From: Cryptomeria japonica
Taxonomy: Eukaryota > Streptophyta > Pinopsida > Cupressales > Cupressaceae
Length of the DNA stretch: 62,000 nt
Direction of reading: 5' to 3'
NCBI RefSeq assembly: GCF_030272615.1
Contig: NC_081409.1
Coordinates: forward strand, 201,916,449 to 201,978,448
Shown: positions 46,967 through 57,841 of the stretch, in pieces
How positions within the stretch are numbered: position 1 is the stretch's first letter
How the letters are laid out: every line of letters starts with the position of its first letter
Made by a program: the position numbers and the translations under genes
The notes under the pieces: model-generated
What the model was told of the DNA's origin: nothing
What the model saw: only the letters and a program-made list of their open reading frames with translations
Databases searched by the model: none

Positions 46967-48460
46967 TGATAACTCAATGATGAACAAATAGTACCAAACC
47001 GATACAAAGAGGGGGGGGGGTGAATCAGTATAGGCAAAAACACAATCCTGAAACTGGTTAGTCAGCAGACACTGTGCTTTGGCAGACAAACAGTAACACC
47101 GGTCTTAAATAGAGTACAATTGGCAAAACCCAAAATAGCTAAGACAAGCATAAACCGGTTGACACTTATCTTTTCATACAATCTAATACTTCATTTCCAT
47201 TTCACCCTAGTACATGAACAGGCAATCTATCATACAACATATATAAACAGCTAGATCAACATGATTTACCTTTAGACACAAATCACTTAAACCATCACAT
47301 GAATAACACCACACATGACACACAGATTTTTCACGTGGAAACCCAACTGGGAAAAACCACGATGGGGATGAATACCCACAAGCTATTTTGAACTCTTTAG
47401 AAGTCCACTTTGTTAGGAGCCTAGTCTGGTTAAATACTTATTACAATAGGTTCTATTAGGAACTGATCCTGCTAGGGATCACCCGATTAAGGGATGGCTA
47501 AGATACCCAGTTAAGGGTTAAACCCTGTTAAAGGTTACCTTGTTAGAGGATTTCAAGAACTCAATGAATTCGAGTCACCCTGTTAAAGGGTTTTCAGTAA
47601 GCTGGTTAGAGCTACCCTATTAAGGGATTTTCCAACTATTGAGGTGGTTAGAGATCAACAGATATTACAATGATCTAGTAATAGCACTCAATGCCAATGT
47701 AGATCCACTTTAGCTCCTCTTCACCTTCTGCACTTACACTCTATAGGTATCACTTCTCTCCATTGGTCTGGCAAGAATCACGTATCTCTTCACTTGGATA
47801 CACACACACAACTTTTGCCAACAACTTCAGAAAGAGACACAACATCGACCTTATAGGAAATAGATAGGTCAGTAGCTTAAACCCTAAACCCTAAACCTAT
47901 TAGGTTAAGCAATTCAAACCGTTCAATCCTGATCATTGAGCACACTGCATTAACTGCAACAGTCTTCAACCAATCTCAAGACATTCTCCATCATTCATTT
48001 TCCACTGATTTCATGGCGGCTAATAACTCATCATGCGTTTTCATAGATTACAGGCTTCACATATTCCCAAGGTAGAAGAGAACAATCTTCTTCATGCAAG
48101 ATCCTTCACACGCATAAGGCTGACGTGGCAACACGGTCTGTTCTTCATTACAATGCTAACTCATCACACAAAGTCATCGGTTCAATCACACAGGCTTGAA
48201 GCACTTCAACCGGAAACCCTGAGACTACCAACTGGTAGTAACACAAAGCTTCCATGTACTGGTTCCCATATCAACATGTTGGTTCACCTTGAACAGACAC
48301 ACCACCTCACTTTGGCACATATACCAGTTCACAATGTTATACCAATTCTCACATATGTCGGTTCTTGGTAACATGTCGGTTCTCTCTTCTTCAGCATATT
48401 AACATCAATGACAACATACAATGTCATCATGTCCTCATACTGGTGCACATAATGCCAATA
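46967..48460 (-). repeat. 5' LTR of copia A
   Basis: 1,494 bp. Sense strand starts TATTGGCATTATG (the 3' LTR has TGTTGACATTATG) and ends GAGTTATCA. It includes a segment around 47240-47390 that the 3' LTR lacks. Flanked on the right by GTAAT. Confidence 0.9.
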
Positions 48461-48465
48461 GTAAT

Positions 48466-49060
48466 CAAGTTTTATGTGGGAGCAATTTCTTTGAGGCATT
48501 CTATCAAACTGTCGGCATGCCTTATCTCATCTCACACATTTTGCATCCATGACTGCCAGGGCAATTGCAGCTACACAAACTAATACAATTCCTCTATTGT
48601 TTATCTTGTGATGGACGTCCACACCCTATTCCAAAGCTCTCATTTTCGCATAGGCTAGGGATGTTGACAGAGCTTTACACCTGATAATTGCATTTGGTTG
48701 AAAGCATCTGGACACTTTTTAATAAACTCCTTTTATGCATATCCTACAATCATAGCATTCCATGACACGACATTGCTTGGAGGCATTCGGTCAAACGGTT
48801 TGTGTGCCTCATTGATGGTTCCTACCGTTGCTCCTCCAACTGTGGCCCCATAGAATTGTAGGGCTCTATTGTTGGATCGCATAGAATTGTAGGTGCACGG
48901 GCCACATTATGTTTATCAAAGCATTTCCAACTACAACATAAAATTTCCCAAAGCATGTTCGATGGTAATAAGCCCTTATGTTATGGTTTGATGGATGTCT
49001 ACCTATCCAAAAGCTCCCATATTGGCACATGCAAGGAGTATGCTAGAAATAAAGACTGAT
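48466..49060 (-). pseudogene. PPR fragment, upstream part
   Basis: Minus strand translation with stops and shifts: GTINEAHKPFDRMPPSNVVS and WNAMIVGYA, then AFNQMQLSGVK, MRALE, GVDVHHKI and RQFDRMPQRN. These are alternating PPR repeats of the plant PLS type. It continues across the copia A insertion into 25475-25271. PPR proteins process organelle RNA; this one is a dead copy. Orientation is opposite to the fragment at 21971-22180. Confidence 0.78.
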
Positions 49061-49217
49061 ATGGATGGAAACCTATTTGTTCCATACGGTAAGACTTCTG
49101 GGCGGGAATAATTCGAATTTGAATGTTAACAACTATTCATTTGAACAGAACGGACGGGAATATATGTTTAAGACAAACTTGCCCATTATTACGCTACTAG
49201 GGGTGACAACGTGAGAA

Positions 49218-49658
49218 TGGGAAGAGGCAGGAATAATTTTTATCAAATGTCTTGGTCTTTTGTTTTGTTTGTTTAAGTAATGCTCATGGTCATCAGAATT
49301 TTGACGAACGCGGGTACTTTTTGTAAAAAAACCCAAATTTCATTGCCAATTCCTTCTCCGTCGAAACCAGATGTTGAATTATCGTCAGAATTCTGACGAA
49401 TGCGGGCATTCAAATTTGGTCACAATATAATGGGAAGAGGCGGGAATAATTTTTATCAAATGTCTTGGTCTTTTGTTTTGTTTTTTAAGTAATGCTCGCG
49501 GTCATTGGAATTTCGACGAACGCGGGCACTTTTTGCAAAAAAACATAAATTTCATTTCCAATTCCTTCTCCGTCAAAACCAGATGTTGAATTATCATCGA
49601 AATTCTGACGAATGCAGGCAATTTTTTTTAAAAAATAAAAATTGGTCACAATATACCT
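49218..49658. repeat. two tandem ~213-230-bp units in the CACTA right subterminal region
   Basis: A unit starting TGGGAAGAGGC(A/G)GGAATAAT at 49218 recurs at 49431. Both contain GTCTTGGTCTTTTG, GACGAACGCGGG, CTTCTCCGTC(G/A)AAACCAG and a TTCTGACGAATGC block, and both end with TTGGTCACAATATA. The CGTC/GACG words resemble CACTA subterminal motifs. Confidence 0.85.
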
Positions 49659-49675
49659 TCTCCGTCGGAAACCTC

Positions 49676-49705
49676 CATCGGAATTTTAGGCCAAATGTAT
49701 TAGTG
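49676..49705 (-). repeat. right terminal inverted repeat of the CACTA-type element
   Basis: Reads inward on the minus strand as CACTAATACATTTGGCCTAA, then AATTCCGA. It is followed on plus by the CCA duplication and the resumed copia B integrase. Confidence 0.85.
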
Positions 49706-50814
49706 CCATTTGCTTCACATTACCTAGTGAATTCCTCAGAATTAAATTCACTGCCTTGATCCATCCTCAGAAACTTTGTCTTCGTGCCACTTTCTTTTTC
49801 TGCTAAGTCCCTGAATGCCTTGAACTTATAAAAATCTTCTGACTTATCCTTCAGGTTTGAGACCCACATCAATCTTGAACAATCATCAGTAAAGATCATA
49901 AAATATCTATCACCTTGAATGAATTTAGTCCTTATAGGTCCACAGAGATCTGCATGAACCAGATCTAACAAGTGTTCTGCTAAGAAAGACTTTCTCTTGA
50001 AAGTTCAGGTTGTCATTTTTCCCAACTGACATTCCTTACACAGAGCATTAACCGGTTTGTCCAATTGTGGCAAAACTCTCACAGACTTGGACTTTCTCAC
50101 TTTGACAATGTTATCAAAATTTATATGACAAGATCTCTTATGCCAAAGCCAACTATCATCTATCTTAGCAATTATACAATTGTTGACTTTAGGATTCAGG
50201 TGAAACGAGTTATCTTTAGTCTGCTTGCCGGTTGCAATCAGTTCACCTTTGCTCCCATAGATTTTGCACATACCATTCTTGAACTCCAATGGATAACCTC
50301 TATCATTGAGTTGTGAAACACTCAAAAGATTGTGCTTTAATTCTTCAACCCAGTAGACATCATCTGCACTGCTCTTTCCATTAAGATAAATAGTTCCCTT
50401 TCCTTTTACTATGCAGGATGAGTCATTACCAAATCTCACAATTCCTCCATCAAATTCCTTCAGAGAAATAAATTTGGTCTGGTCACTGGTCATGTGGTGT
50501 GAACAACCACTATCAATGATCCAATCATCAGAACTATCCACGCAAGACACTAATGCCTTCTGATCAGATGTCTCCTCTTTGATGGCAATAAAGACATTAT
50601 CTTCATTAACATCACCATCAAATTCCTCATCAATGATACCACAATCAACAACAATAAGACAATCTCTTTTGCCTTTCCCTTTGTACTTCTTTAACTTGTC
50701 ACGCTTACGCTCATTGTCACCATTAGGACAGTTAGCTGCAATGTGTCCAATCTTATTACAAGCAAAGCATTTTAAAGGTAATTTACCTTTGTACTTATTG
50801 GTACCTCTAGGCAA
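49706..50814 (-). pseudogene. copia B nucleocapsid, protease and integrase N-terminal half
   Basis: From the right: knuckle CFACNKIGHIAANCP, protease site IIDSGCSHHMTSD, pre-integrase LKHNLLSVSQLNDRGYPLEF, WHKRSCHINFDN and CKECQLGKM. After a stop at about 50003 the integrase core follows: LDLVHADLCGP, FTDDCSRLMWVSNLKDKSE and MDQGSEFNSEEFTR. An in-frame TAA comes next, then C-E-A-N at the CACTA junction. The RNA of B would need the 30-kb insertion removed to read the rest of integrase at 19263. Confidence 0.88.
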
Positions 50815-51563
50815 CTACTTAGCCAACAATGCTTCCAGCTCAACAAGACTGTCTTCATCATCAACATCTCTACTGAATCTAGATTCATAATAGTGACTGG
50901 CATATCTACTTTTTCTCACAGATGGGTTACAAACTAAAGCTCTAAATGCAAACTCAGACTTTCAAGCACTACCATCATAATCATTTAATTCAAAAGCAGT
51001 AAGCTTACCAATGATGGAATCCAAAGTTACCTTAGTTTTATCAATTGACTTTAGCTCCTGAATGGCTGCAACTCAGATAGCATAGACCGGTAGCAGGGTC
51101 CTCGGCACCTTGCTAATCACTATGGCATCTTCAACTTTACCACCAGAACTCTTGATCTCACCGACTATCTCTTTTATCCTCTAACCAAACTGTTGGATAT
51201 TTTCCTCTTCAGCCATCTGCATGTCATCGAATTTTCTTCTTAGACTCTCTTCTTTGGCAATATTCACATGCTCATCGTCGTTGTAGATTTCTTCAAGTTT
51301 CTTCCATACTTGAAAAGCAGTCTCTAGACCATGGACATCAACATATTCTGCATCAGATAAAGAATTGATAATAGCTTCTAGGGATTGATTGTTTTCTTGT
51401 TGCTCTTTCTTTTGATCATCAGTCATAGTCCCACTAGGTGCAACATATTGATTAACAATATGTTCCAGTATTGACTTCCAAAACTCTTGATATAAATTTT
51501 TATTCTATCACTCCATATCTTGTAGCTCTCTTTGTTAAACTTCAGATCTTCCTTCTTCATCAT
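50815..51563 (-). pseudogene. copia B gag
   Basis: Start at 51563 (MMKKEDLKFNKESYKIWSD). Further blocks are MTDDQKKEQQENNQSLEAII, AFQVWKKLEEIYNDDEH, RRKFDDMQMAEEENIQQFG and AAIQELKSIDKTKVTLDSII, all parallel to the gag of copia A. Contains a frameshift near 51470 and stops near 51180, 51075, 50968 and 50815. Confidence 0.85.
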
Positions 51564-51619
51564 GATCTACAAGATCTTTACCTCAAGATGTAAGGCTTAG
51601 ACCTCAGAGGACCTGAAAT

Positions 51620-51633
51620 GCTCTAATACCAAT
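51620..51633 (-). promoter_or_regulatory. primer binding site of copia B
   Basis: Sense ATTGGTATTAGAGC, adjoining the LTR end; Met-tRNA type. Confidence 0.88.
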
Positions 51634-52439
51634 TGATGGTATGATGAAAGAATAAGGATCCGGTCAACTACTGAGGGGGGGGGGGGGGGTGAATCAATAG
51701 ATAGAAAACTTGATACACTTTCACCAAACTTAAAATCAACCTCTCATGACAAACATTAAACTGATTGGTTTTATCACTGAACTTCAAATGTGCAATAATA
51801 CTGACAAGATTAACCCGCTGACTATTATACCAGATTAAAAGTAAAACAACTTTAAACTTACAAAACCTTTTATCTTGATCACTCAAATACTTTACTTGAC
51901 AGTAGTTAAAATATGTTTCAGTTTGCTGCCAGTTGTTATTACAAATCAAAGTGGATTTAGCAATTAAGCAATTCAACAATAAACATAACCACAAAAACAT
52001 TCACCACTTGACACAATATTTTTGACGTGGAAAACCAAATGGGAAAAACCACAATGGGGATGAATACCCACAAGTATTCTAAACTCTTCTGAAGTTTTCC
52101 CTGTTAGGAGCTTAGCCTCTTAAAGCTTTACAAAAGTCCTGTTAAGAACATATCCTGTTAGGGACCACCTGGTTAAGGGATTGACTATAATTCCCTACTA
52201 AAAGCAATACCTTGTTAGGAGTAAGCTCAATGGAGGATTTAGAATCCAAGCTAATGGATCACCTGGTTAGAGGATTTGAATAAATAATCTTGTTAGAACT
52301 TACCCGATTAGGGGATTCAACTATTGTAATTTTTAAAAAACAACTGAGGTTTGCTGATCTATTTGAATAGCACTACACTTGCTTCTTCAGATCCTTTTCA
52401 TGCTCCTATCTGTCATTACACATACTACATATACATTAT
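51634..52439 (-). repeat. 5' LTR of copia B, inner segment
   Basis: Sense strand ends CATACCATCA at 51634. It contains the C-rich box (51671-51697) also seen in the LTRs of A and N. Interrupted by the gypsy element after ATTAT (52435-52439). The outer segment is 60315-61021. Confidence 0.85.
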
Positions 52440-54027
52440 TGATGGGATGGGGTTTGGGATAGACTAGCCTAGTCTATGCTCTTGGACCCTTTCCTTGGAT
52501 CACCTGGTGTTCTTCTCACACCCTAGAGTCTCTAGGACTTCCTTTGCTTGAGAAATCCCCTGATCTTGCCCAATCTAACCACCAATGTGTTGCTTTGCTG
52601 CTCCTAAGGTCTCACCTACTCATGAGACTCAAAACCCCTTACTATGGCTAATAAGGGCAAATCTTGTTCCACACCTTCCAAGGTCTTAGCAAGGTTGTTT
52701 CAGGTCTATTTCATGGTCTATCCACCCATTCATGAGCCCCCAAGAGGTTTCAAGATTCTAACCCCTTACCGATTTCACCATTTTGTGTTTTTCCTACAAA
52801 ATAGGGCTACAACGATTAGGACCAATTAGGCCTCCTAACCGGTCTTCTAGGGCTCCCTCTCACAACCAATGCACAAACAACCCAATCTTCCAAAAAGGAC
52901 TACCATTCATTTGGCAAAGAATCAAGGATTTTCTAGGTTTTAGGCCCCCTAGTGTTCGTACTCTATCCTTGGTGGTTTTAAAGGTTTTTAAGGGTTTTGT
53001 GAGGGTTTTTAGGGTCTGTCTGGGTCATAGGGAATGTTTTGTGTTTTAGCCTCCTTGTCTGAATTGGTGGAGACTTCTCCTTCACACCATTGGTGCTTCA
53101 CACACTCCTTTGCACTTCCTCCAAAGGGTGCATACTCCTCTATTCAACCTTGCTCTCCAAGACCTTTGCACCAACAGCCATTCCTAACCGGGCACTGTCC
53201 AGTCTCACCTAGGAATGGGCATTTGCTTGGCCTTCTTGCATTTCCAAGGGCCCTTCTTGCTTGGGACTATGGTACAAGGTCTTCAAATCCATTCCCCATG
53301 GTTTCATGGTGGTTCCACAATAGGAAATGGAGTCAAGACTTCATTTACTCAAACCGGTTCAACACTGGACATTAAAACTGCAATTCACAAACTATTTACA
53401 AACACTCTACCGGTAAACAAAAAGATAAAATAATCACTCAAAATGAAGCTATATACATCCAAGAAGACTTTCCACACAGGTTTTCTCACAAATCAATCCA
53501 TTTGTTTGCTCGGTAACTTCATTCAAATAGACTGGTAACTCACAAACAGTCACAGTCAGTACAGTTTGCTTGAGCCGTACAATCTCTGACAACCAACCCT
53601 TTAACTTAGGGTTTAAAACATCTTATACTACCCATACCTTGGTCAGTGTGCCACATTTAGGGTTGTCCACGCCAACCTAATGATTTTGACAACATGGTGG
53701 AAAAGTTGCTTGACAACTTTTAAAAGTTGTCATGCAACTTTTGAGCAACTTTCCCAATGTTGCTCTTCATGACTCCTAGACCCACAATGGGCCAACCTAA
53801 GGACACCACCATGATATGAAGGACTCCTAAACACCTCCAAGACACACACATCCTCCCTTTTCAAAGCCATCACAAACTTTGACTTATGACCCCTAAGATC
53901 ACCTCTAGGACTCTACCTAGGACCTATGAGCACTTGGCTCATTATTTTATATACAAAGGCTTCATAAGAAGCATAAAACCAACAAAAAAAAGAAAGAGAA
54001 GGAGTCTAGAAGGGTGCTCCTGCACCA
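52440..54027 (-). repeat. 3' LTR of the gypsy element
   Basis: 1,588 bp. Plus strand starts TGATGGGATGGGG and ends GCACCA. The complement of the purine tract (TACTCCCCCTTTG) follows at 54028. It contains an imperfect palindrome near 53695-53755 (AAGTTGCTTGACAACTTT type). ORFs of 60-113 codons here also appear in the other LTR and are not genes. Confidence 0.92.
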
Positions 54028-54089
54028 TACTCCCCCTTTGCACACAACTAAGAAGAAGAAGAAGAGATGAGAGCCGAGTCTATTCCAAG

Positions 54090-54725
54090 TGTCTTGAACC
54101 TACTCTCCTCCACCTAGGTAGCTTCAGATACTGGTTGACCTACCCATTTCACTAAGTGCTCCATGTAGACCTGGTGTCTAGTAGACTTCTTCACCCTTGA
54201 TTCCAAGATCTCCTCTGCTTTAGGCTTCTTCACTTGAGGTAAGGTATTTACATCCAAGTCTTGTAATACCTTAGCTTGGTTCTCAGTCTACCCTGCTATT
54301 TCTCCCTTGTACATTACTAGATCAGCAACATTAAAGACTGGTGAAATGGCTAAGTCTGAAGGTAAATCAACCTTATAGGTGTTCTCAGCATATTTTACCA
54401 GAATTTGACAAGGTCCTACTCTCTTCATCTATAGTTTGGTAGGCTTACCACTTTGCATCCTTGCTTTGTTCAAATGGACCATCACATAGTCACCCACCTT
54501 GAACTGAACTTCTCTCCTTTTCTCATCCACTTTGGCTTTCAGTTTTTGAGTGGATTCAAGGATGGTCTTCTTAACTTGCTCTTGAACTTCCTTGATGGTT
54601 TGGGTGAAGTCTTCTGCTTGTCCACTCTTCATCTCCAAACTACTCAGATCTCTCAACTCACATACTCCCCTTGGATGTCTACCATACACAATCTCAAAAG
54701 GGCTTCTACCAGTGGTTCTATTCAC
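54090..54725 (-). pseudogene. gypsy integrase C-terminus and chromodomain
   Basis: MNRTTGRSPFEIVYGRHPRG, then FKVGDYVMVHLNKARMQSGK (GPY/F-like module). After a stop at about 54429 it continues YAENTYKVDLPSDLAISPVF and NVADLVMYKGEIAG. A chromodomain-like end follows: ILESRVKKSTRHQVYMEHLV, KWVGQPVSEAT, TAG, VEE. The TAG sits where chromodomains have a conserved Trp (TGG). Chromodomains are thought to steer integration to marked chromatin. Confidence 0.82.
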
Positions 54726-55966
54726 ACTGTCATTATATGCATACTATGCTTGAGGAATGATAGGTCCCATGTCTGACCATATTCCTTAGTTAGACATCTC
54801 AAAAAATTGCCTAACACTCTATTGTTGACTTCAATTTGACCATCGATTTGTGGATGGTAAGCAGAGCTAAATGACAAGTTAGTTCCTAGTCTCCTCCATA
54901 ATGTCTGCCAAAAATGACCCATGAACTTGCTATCCCTATCTGAAACAATGCTTAAAGGGAGTCCATGAATCCTAACAATCTCCTTAAAGAAGAGATGTGC
55001 AACATAACTAGCATCATGTGTAGTCTTACATGGTATGAAATGACTCATTTTGGAAAATCTATCTACTACCACATAGATGTTGTCCATACCTGTTTTAGTC
55101 TTGGGAAGTCCTACTACAAGGTCCATCCTTATGCATTCCCAAGGTCTGTTAGGAACCGGCAATGGTTGATACAAACCGGCATTGCTTAATCCACCTTTGG
55201 CTCTTTGGCATACACCACACTGCTCTACATACCTCTTCACATCTCTTGGTAACTTTGGCCAATGGTAGTACCTCTGTACTAGATCTAGGGTCTTATTTAT
55301 CCCAAAGTGTCCACTCAAACTGCCATTATGTTTCTCTTGGATGAGGTTATCCCTCATAGATCCTCTAGGTACACACAACTGGTTACCCTTGAACAAGAGA
55401 CCATTTTGGAGAGTGTAGTCTACATACTCACCATGGAAATGGTTCTCAAACTCTTTACAAACCTTGTAAGTTGATGAGAAGTCTTCATCTCCTTCATAGA
55501 GGTCTTTGAAACCTTCTATGCCTATGCTCTGCAACTGTAACTCTTGAACAGTCAACAACTTCTTGCTCAATGCATCTGTCACCTTGTTAAGGTGCCCCTT
55601 CTTATGCTTGATGGTGAAGGTGAAGGATTGGAGATACTCCATCCATTTCAGATGTCTATTGCTTAGCTTCTCTTGAGTGTTGATGTAACTCAATGCCTGA
55701 TTGTCTATGAACACTACAAATTCCTTTGGGAGTAGATAATGTCTCCACTTCTTTAGAGACTGAACTAATGCATTTAGCTCAAGGTCATAGGCTGAGTATT
55801 TCTTCTTTGCTTCATTAAGCTTCTCACTGAAAAATGCCACAGGTCTTCCCTCTTGACTCAACACACTACCTACTGCAATCCCTCTTGCATCACACTCCAA
55901 GGTAAATAGCTTATCAAACATAGGTAAGAGAAGGATAGGTTTTGTGGCTATTTCTTGCTTTAACAA
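54722..55966 (-). pseudogene. gypsy RNase H and integrase core
   Basis: RNase H begins KPILLLPMFDKLFTLECDAR, with FFSEKLNEAKKKYSAYDLEL, LVQSLKKWRHYLLPKEFVVF and RHLKWMEYLQSFTFTIKHKK. The integrase zinc finger is GHFGINKTLDLVQRYYHWPK, then VEQCGVCQRAKG (HHCC). The core is RMDLVVGLPKTKTGMDNIYV, VSDRDSKFMGHFWQ and SAYHPQIDGQIEVNNRVL (DDE). A one-base loss near 54745 shifts the frame before the expected QAxYAYND, which also carries a TAG. Confidence 0.9.
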
Positions 55967-55984
55967 TTGAAATGCTTTGTCAAC

Positions 55985-56974
55985 CTACTCTGTCCATTTA
56001 AACTTAGTTTTAAGACCTCCCTTTATGGTGTCAAGGACTGGTGCACATATGCCACTGAAATTCCTCACAAACTTCCTATAGAATTGAGCTAATCCATGGA
56101 AACTTCTTACCTCAGTCCTTGTTTTAGGTGCAGGCCAATTCAAGATTGCCTCCACTTTGCTTGGATCCATCTTCAAGGTTCCTTTAGACACTACAAATCC
56201 TATGTAAACCAACTCTTGCTTCAAGAAGTCACACTTCTCTAGGTTGATGGATAGCTTCTCCTCATGCAACCTCTCTAAGACTAACCTCAAATGCTCAAGG
56301 TGCTCCTCTTTGGTTCTGCTATAGATGAGAATGTCATCTAGGTACACCACCACAAATTTGCCTGTGAAATCCTTCAACACTTCATTCATCAACCTCATGA
56401 AAGTTCTTGGAGCATTAGTAAGCCCAAATGGCATCACAACCCATTCATACAACCCATCTGTGGTTTTGAAAGCAGTCTTCCACTCATCACCCTCCTTAAT
56501 TCTTATCTGGTGATAACCACCTTTAAGGTCTAGCTTGGTAAAATACATAGCCCCTCCTAAATAGTCCATTAGATCCTCTATTCTAGGAATAGGAAACCTA
56601 TACCTTATGGTAATCCTATTGATTGCTCTTGAGTCAGTGCAAAGTCTCCACTTACCTCCTTTTTTTGATGCTAGCACTACCGGAACTGCACATGGACTGA
56701 TGCTTTTCTTAACTAACCCTTGGTCCAATAACTCCTGCGCTTGCCTTGCTACTTCCTTATTCTGATCAAGTGTAAGCTTATATGCAGCCTTGTTAGGTAA
56801 GAATGCATCGGGAACAAAGTCTATTTGATGGCTAATAGACCTTCTAGGTGGGAGAGTTGCAGGTGCTCCATCACTTACTATGTCCTCATACTTTTGCAAC
56901 ATCTGTTTTACCTCCTTAGGTACCTCTGTCTACAACTTACTCTCCTCCTCTTTAGGCTTTACAAAAATGGCACA
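55985..56974 (-). pseudogene. gypsy reverse transcriptase
   Basis: From about 56974; after a stop at 56930 it reads EVPKEVKQMLQKYEDIVSD, RSISHQIDFVPDAFLPNKAA and VKKSISPCAVPVVLASKKGG, then KWRLCTDSRAINRITIRYRF and PRIEDLMDYLGGAMYFTKLD. The palm motif is VVYLDDILIYSRTKEEHLEH (YLDD). The thumb region IGFVVSKGTLKMDPSKVEAI follows. A TAG at 55983-55985 separates it from RNase H. Confidence 0.92.
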
Positions 56975-57841
56975 TCACACTATCTCTTCCTCATGCAGCA
57001 AGTGTAAGAACTCTTTACCAGTGTTCAACAAAATGCTAGGTGTTCTTGAGCTTCCTTCATCATCTTCTGTCAAAGACTGAATCTTGAAGGTTTTTTCATC
57101 CTTCTTGAAAGAAATGGAGTTCTCTCCTCCATCATAGACCATCTTCCTATCAAATTGCCAGGGTCTTCCTAGTAGCAGATGACAAGCATCCATGGGCAAC
57201 ACATCACAAAGGATCTTATCCTTATATCCTCCAATAGTAAACTCTACCCAAGTCTGTTCATTGACAAGCACACTCTGTCCTTTATTCAACCAAGTCACCT
57301 TGTAAGGATTAGTGTGGGGTATTCTTGTGAGTTTCAACTTCCTAACTGCCTCTTCTGATATGATGTTGTCAGTTGAGCCTGAATCAACTATCACCTTGCA
57401 CACTTTACCAAGAACTTTGCATCTCACCCTAAACAATGCTCTTCTATGTTTGGGTTCTTCTTTAACCGGCTGTCTGAACAAAATCCTATTGAACATCAGA
57501 TTCTCACCAATTTTTGATTCAATCTGGTCCACATCCGATGTCTTGCTACTTGAAGAGTCTTCATGTGCATATGCAACTCTCTTTCCACTGTTGGATGATG
57601 TAGGCTTGTCAGGACATCTATATGTTGGGTGTCCTAATTGTCCACAGTTGTAACATTTCATGGTTGCAAAGTAGGAACTACCTCTACCGGTACCTCTACC
57701 CCTATTTGAACCACCTTGTGCACCTCTTCCTCTAGTTTTTCCTCCTCTAGGATTGGTTTCACTGCCATGTTCAGTCAACTTGGCTTCTCCTTGGTTCCTC
57801 TGCTCATTTGACTTGCTTTGGTAACCACCTCGATGATTCAC
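56975..57841 (-). CDS. gypsy nucleocapsid and aspartic protease (part of gag-pol)
   Basis: An open stretch of 288 codons. An Arg/Gly-rich region (KTRGRGAQGGSNRGRGTGRG) is followed by the knuckle CYNCGQLGHPTYRC, then protease: KVLGKVCKVIVDSGSTDNII (D-S-G active site) and CHLLLGRPWQFDRKMVYDGG (hydrophobic-G flap partner). The first Met is internal; the reading frame is that of gag, from which it is separated by stops to the right. Confidence 0.85.
   Translation of the reverse strand: MNHRGGYQSKSNEQRNQGEAKLTEHGSETNPRGGKTRGRGAQGGSNRGRGTGRGSSYFATMKCYNCGQLGHPTYRCPDKPTSSNSGKRVAYAHEDSSSSKTSDVDQIESKIGENLMFNRILFRQPVKEEPKHRRALFRVRCKVLGKVCKVIVDSGSTDNIISEEAVRKLKLTRIPHTNPYKVTWLNKGQSVLVNEQTWVEFTIGGYKDKILCDVLPMDACHLLLGRPWQFDRKMVYDGGENSISFKKDEKTFKIQSLTEDDEGSSRTPSILLNTGKEFLHLLHEEEIV

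Larger units (their letters stand above)
25476..48460 (-). mobile_element. Ty1/copia retrotransposon A, containing N1 and N2
   Basis: Minus-strand element. 5' LTR 46967-48460, primer site 46953-46966, gag and pol from 38836 leftwards to about 27050, purine tract 26811-26824 and 3' LTR 25476-26810. A perfect 5-bp duplication GTAAT flanks it (25471-25475 and 48461-48465). N2 is inserted between the primer site and gag, and N1 at the integrase/RT junction. Without them A is about 7.2 kb, normal for a copia element. Multiple stops make it non-autonomous now. Confidence 0.92.
19264..49705. mobile_element. CACTA-type DNA transposon with captured gene fragments
   Basis: The left end is CACTAGTACATT and the right end is the inverse of CACTAATACATT. 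Both are flanked by the 3-bp duplication CCA (19261-19263 and 49706-49708), the target-site size known for CACTA/EnSpm. Subterminal DNA at both ends is rich in CGTCGGAA-, CGTCAGAATTC- and CCGACAA-like words, typical of CACTA subterminal repeats. Total length is 30,442 bp, but copia A (with its own nested elements) accounts for 22,990, leaving about 7.45 kb. No transposase is seen, so it is non-autonomous. Cargo: DRM fragment, LINE tail, PPR fragments. Confidence 0.85.

Noticed and set aside
52644-53433. Chains of short ORFs near 52644-53433 and 58929-59803
   Set aside because: The same ORFs occur in both gypsy LTRs; they are LTR sequence, not genes.
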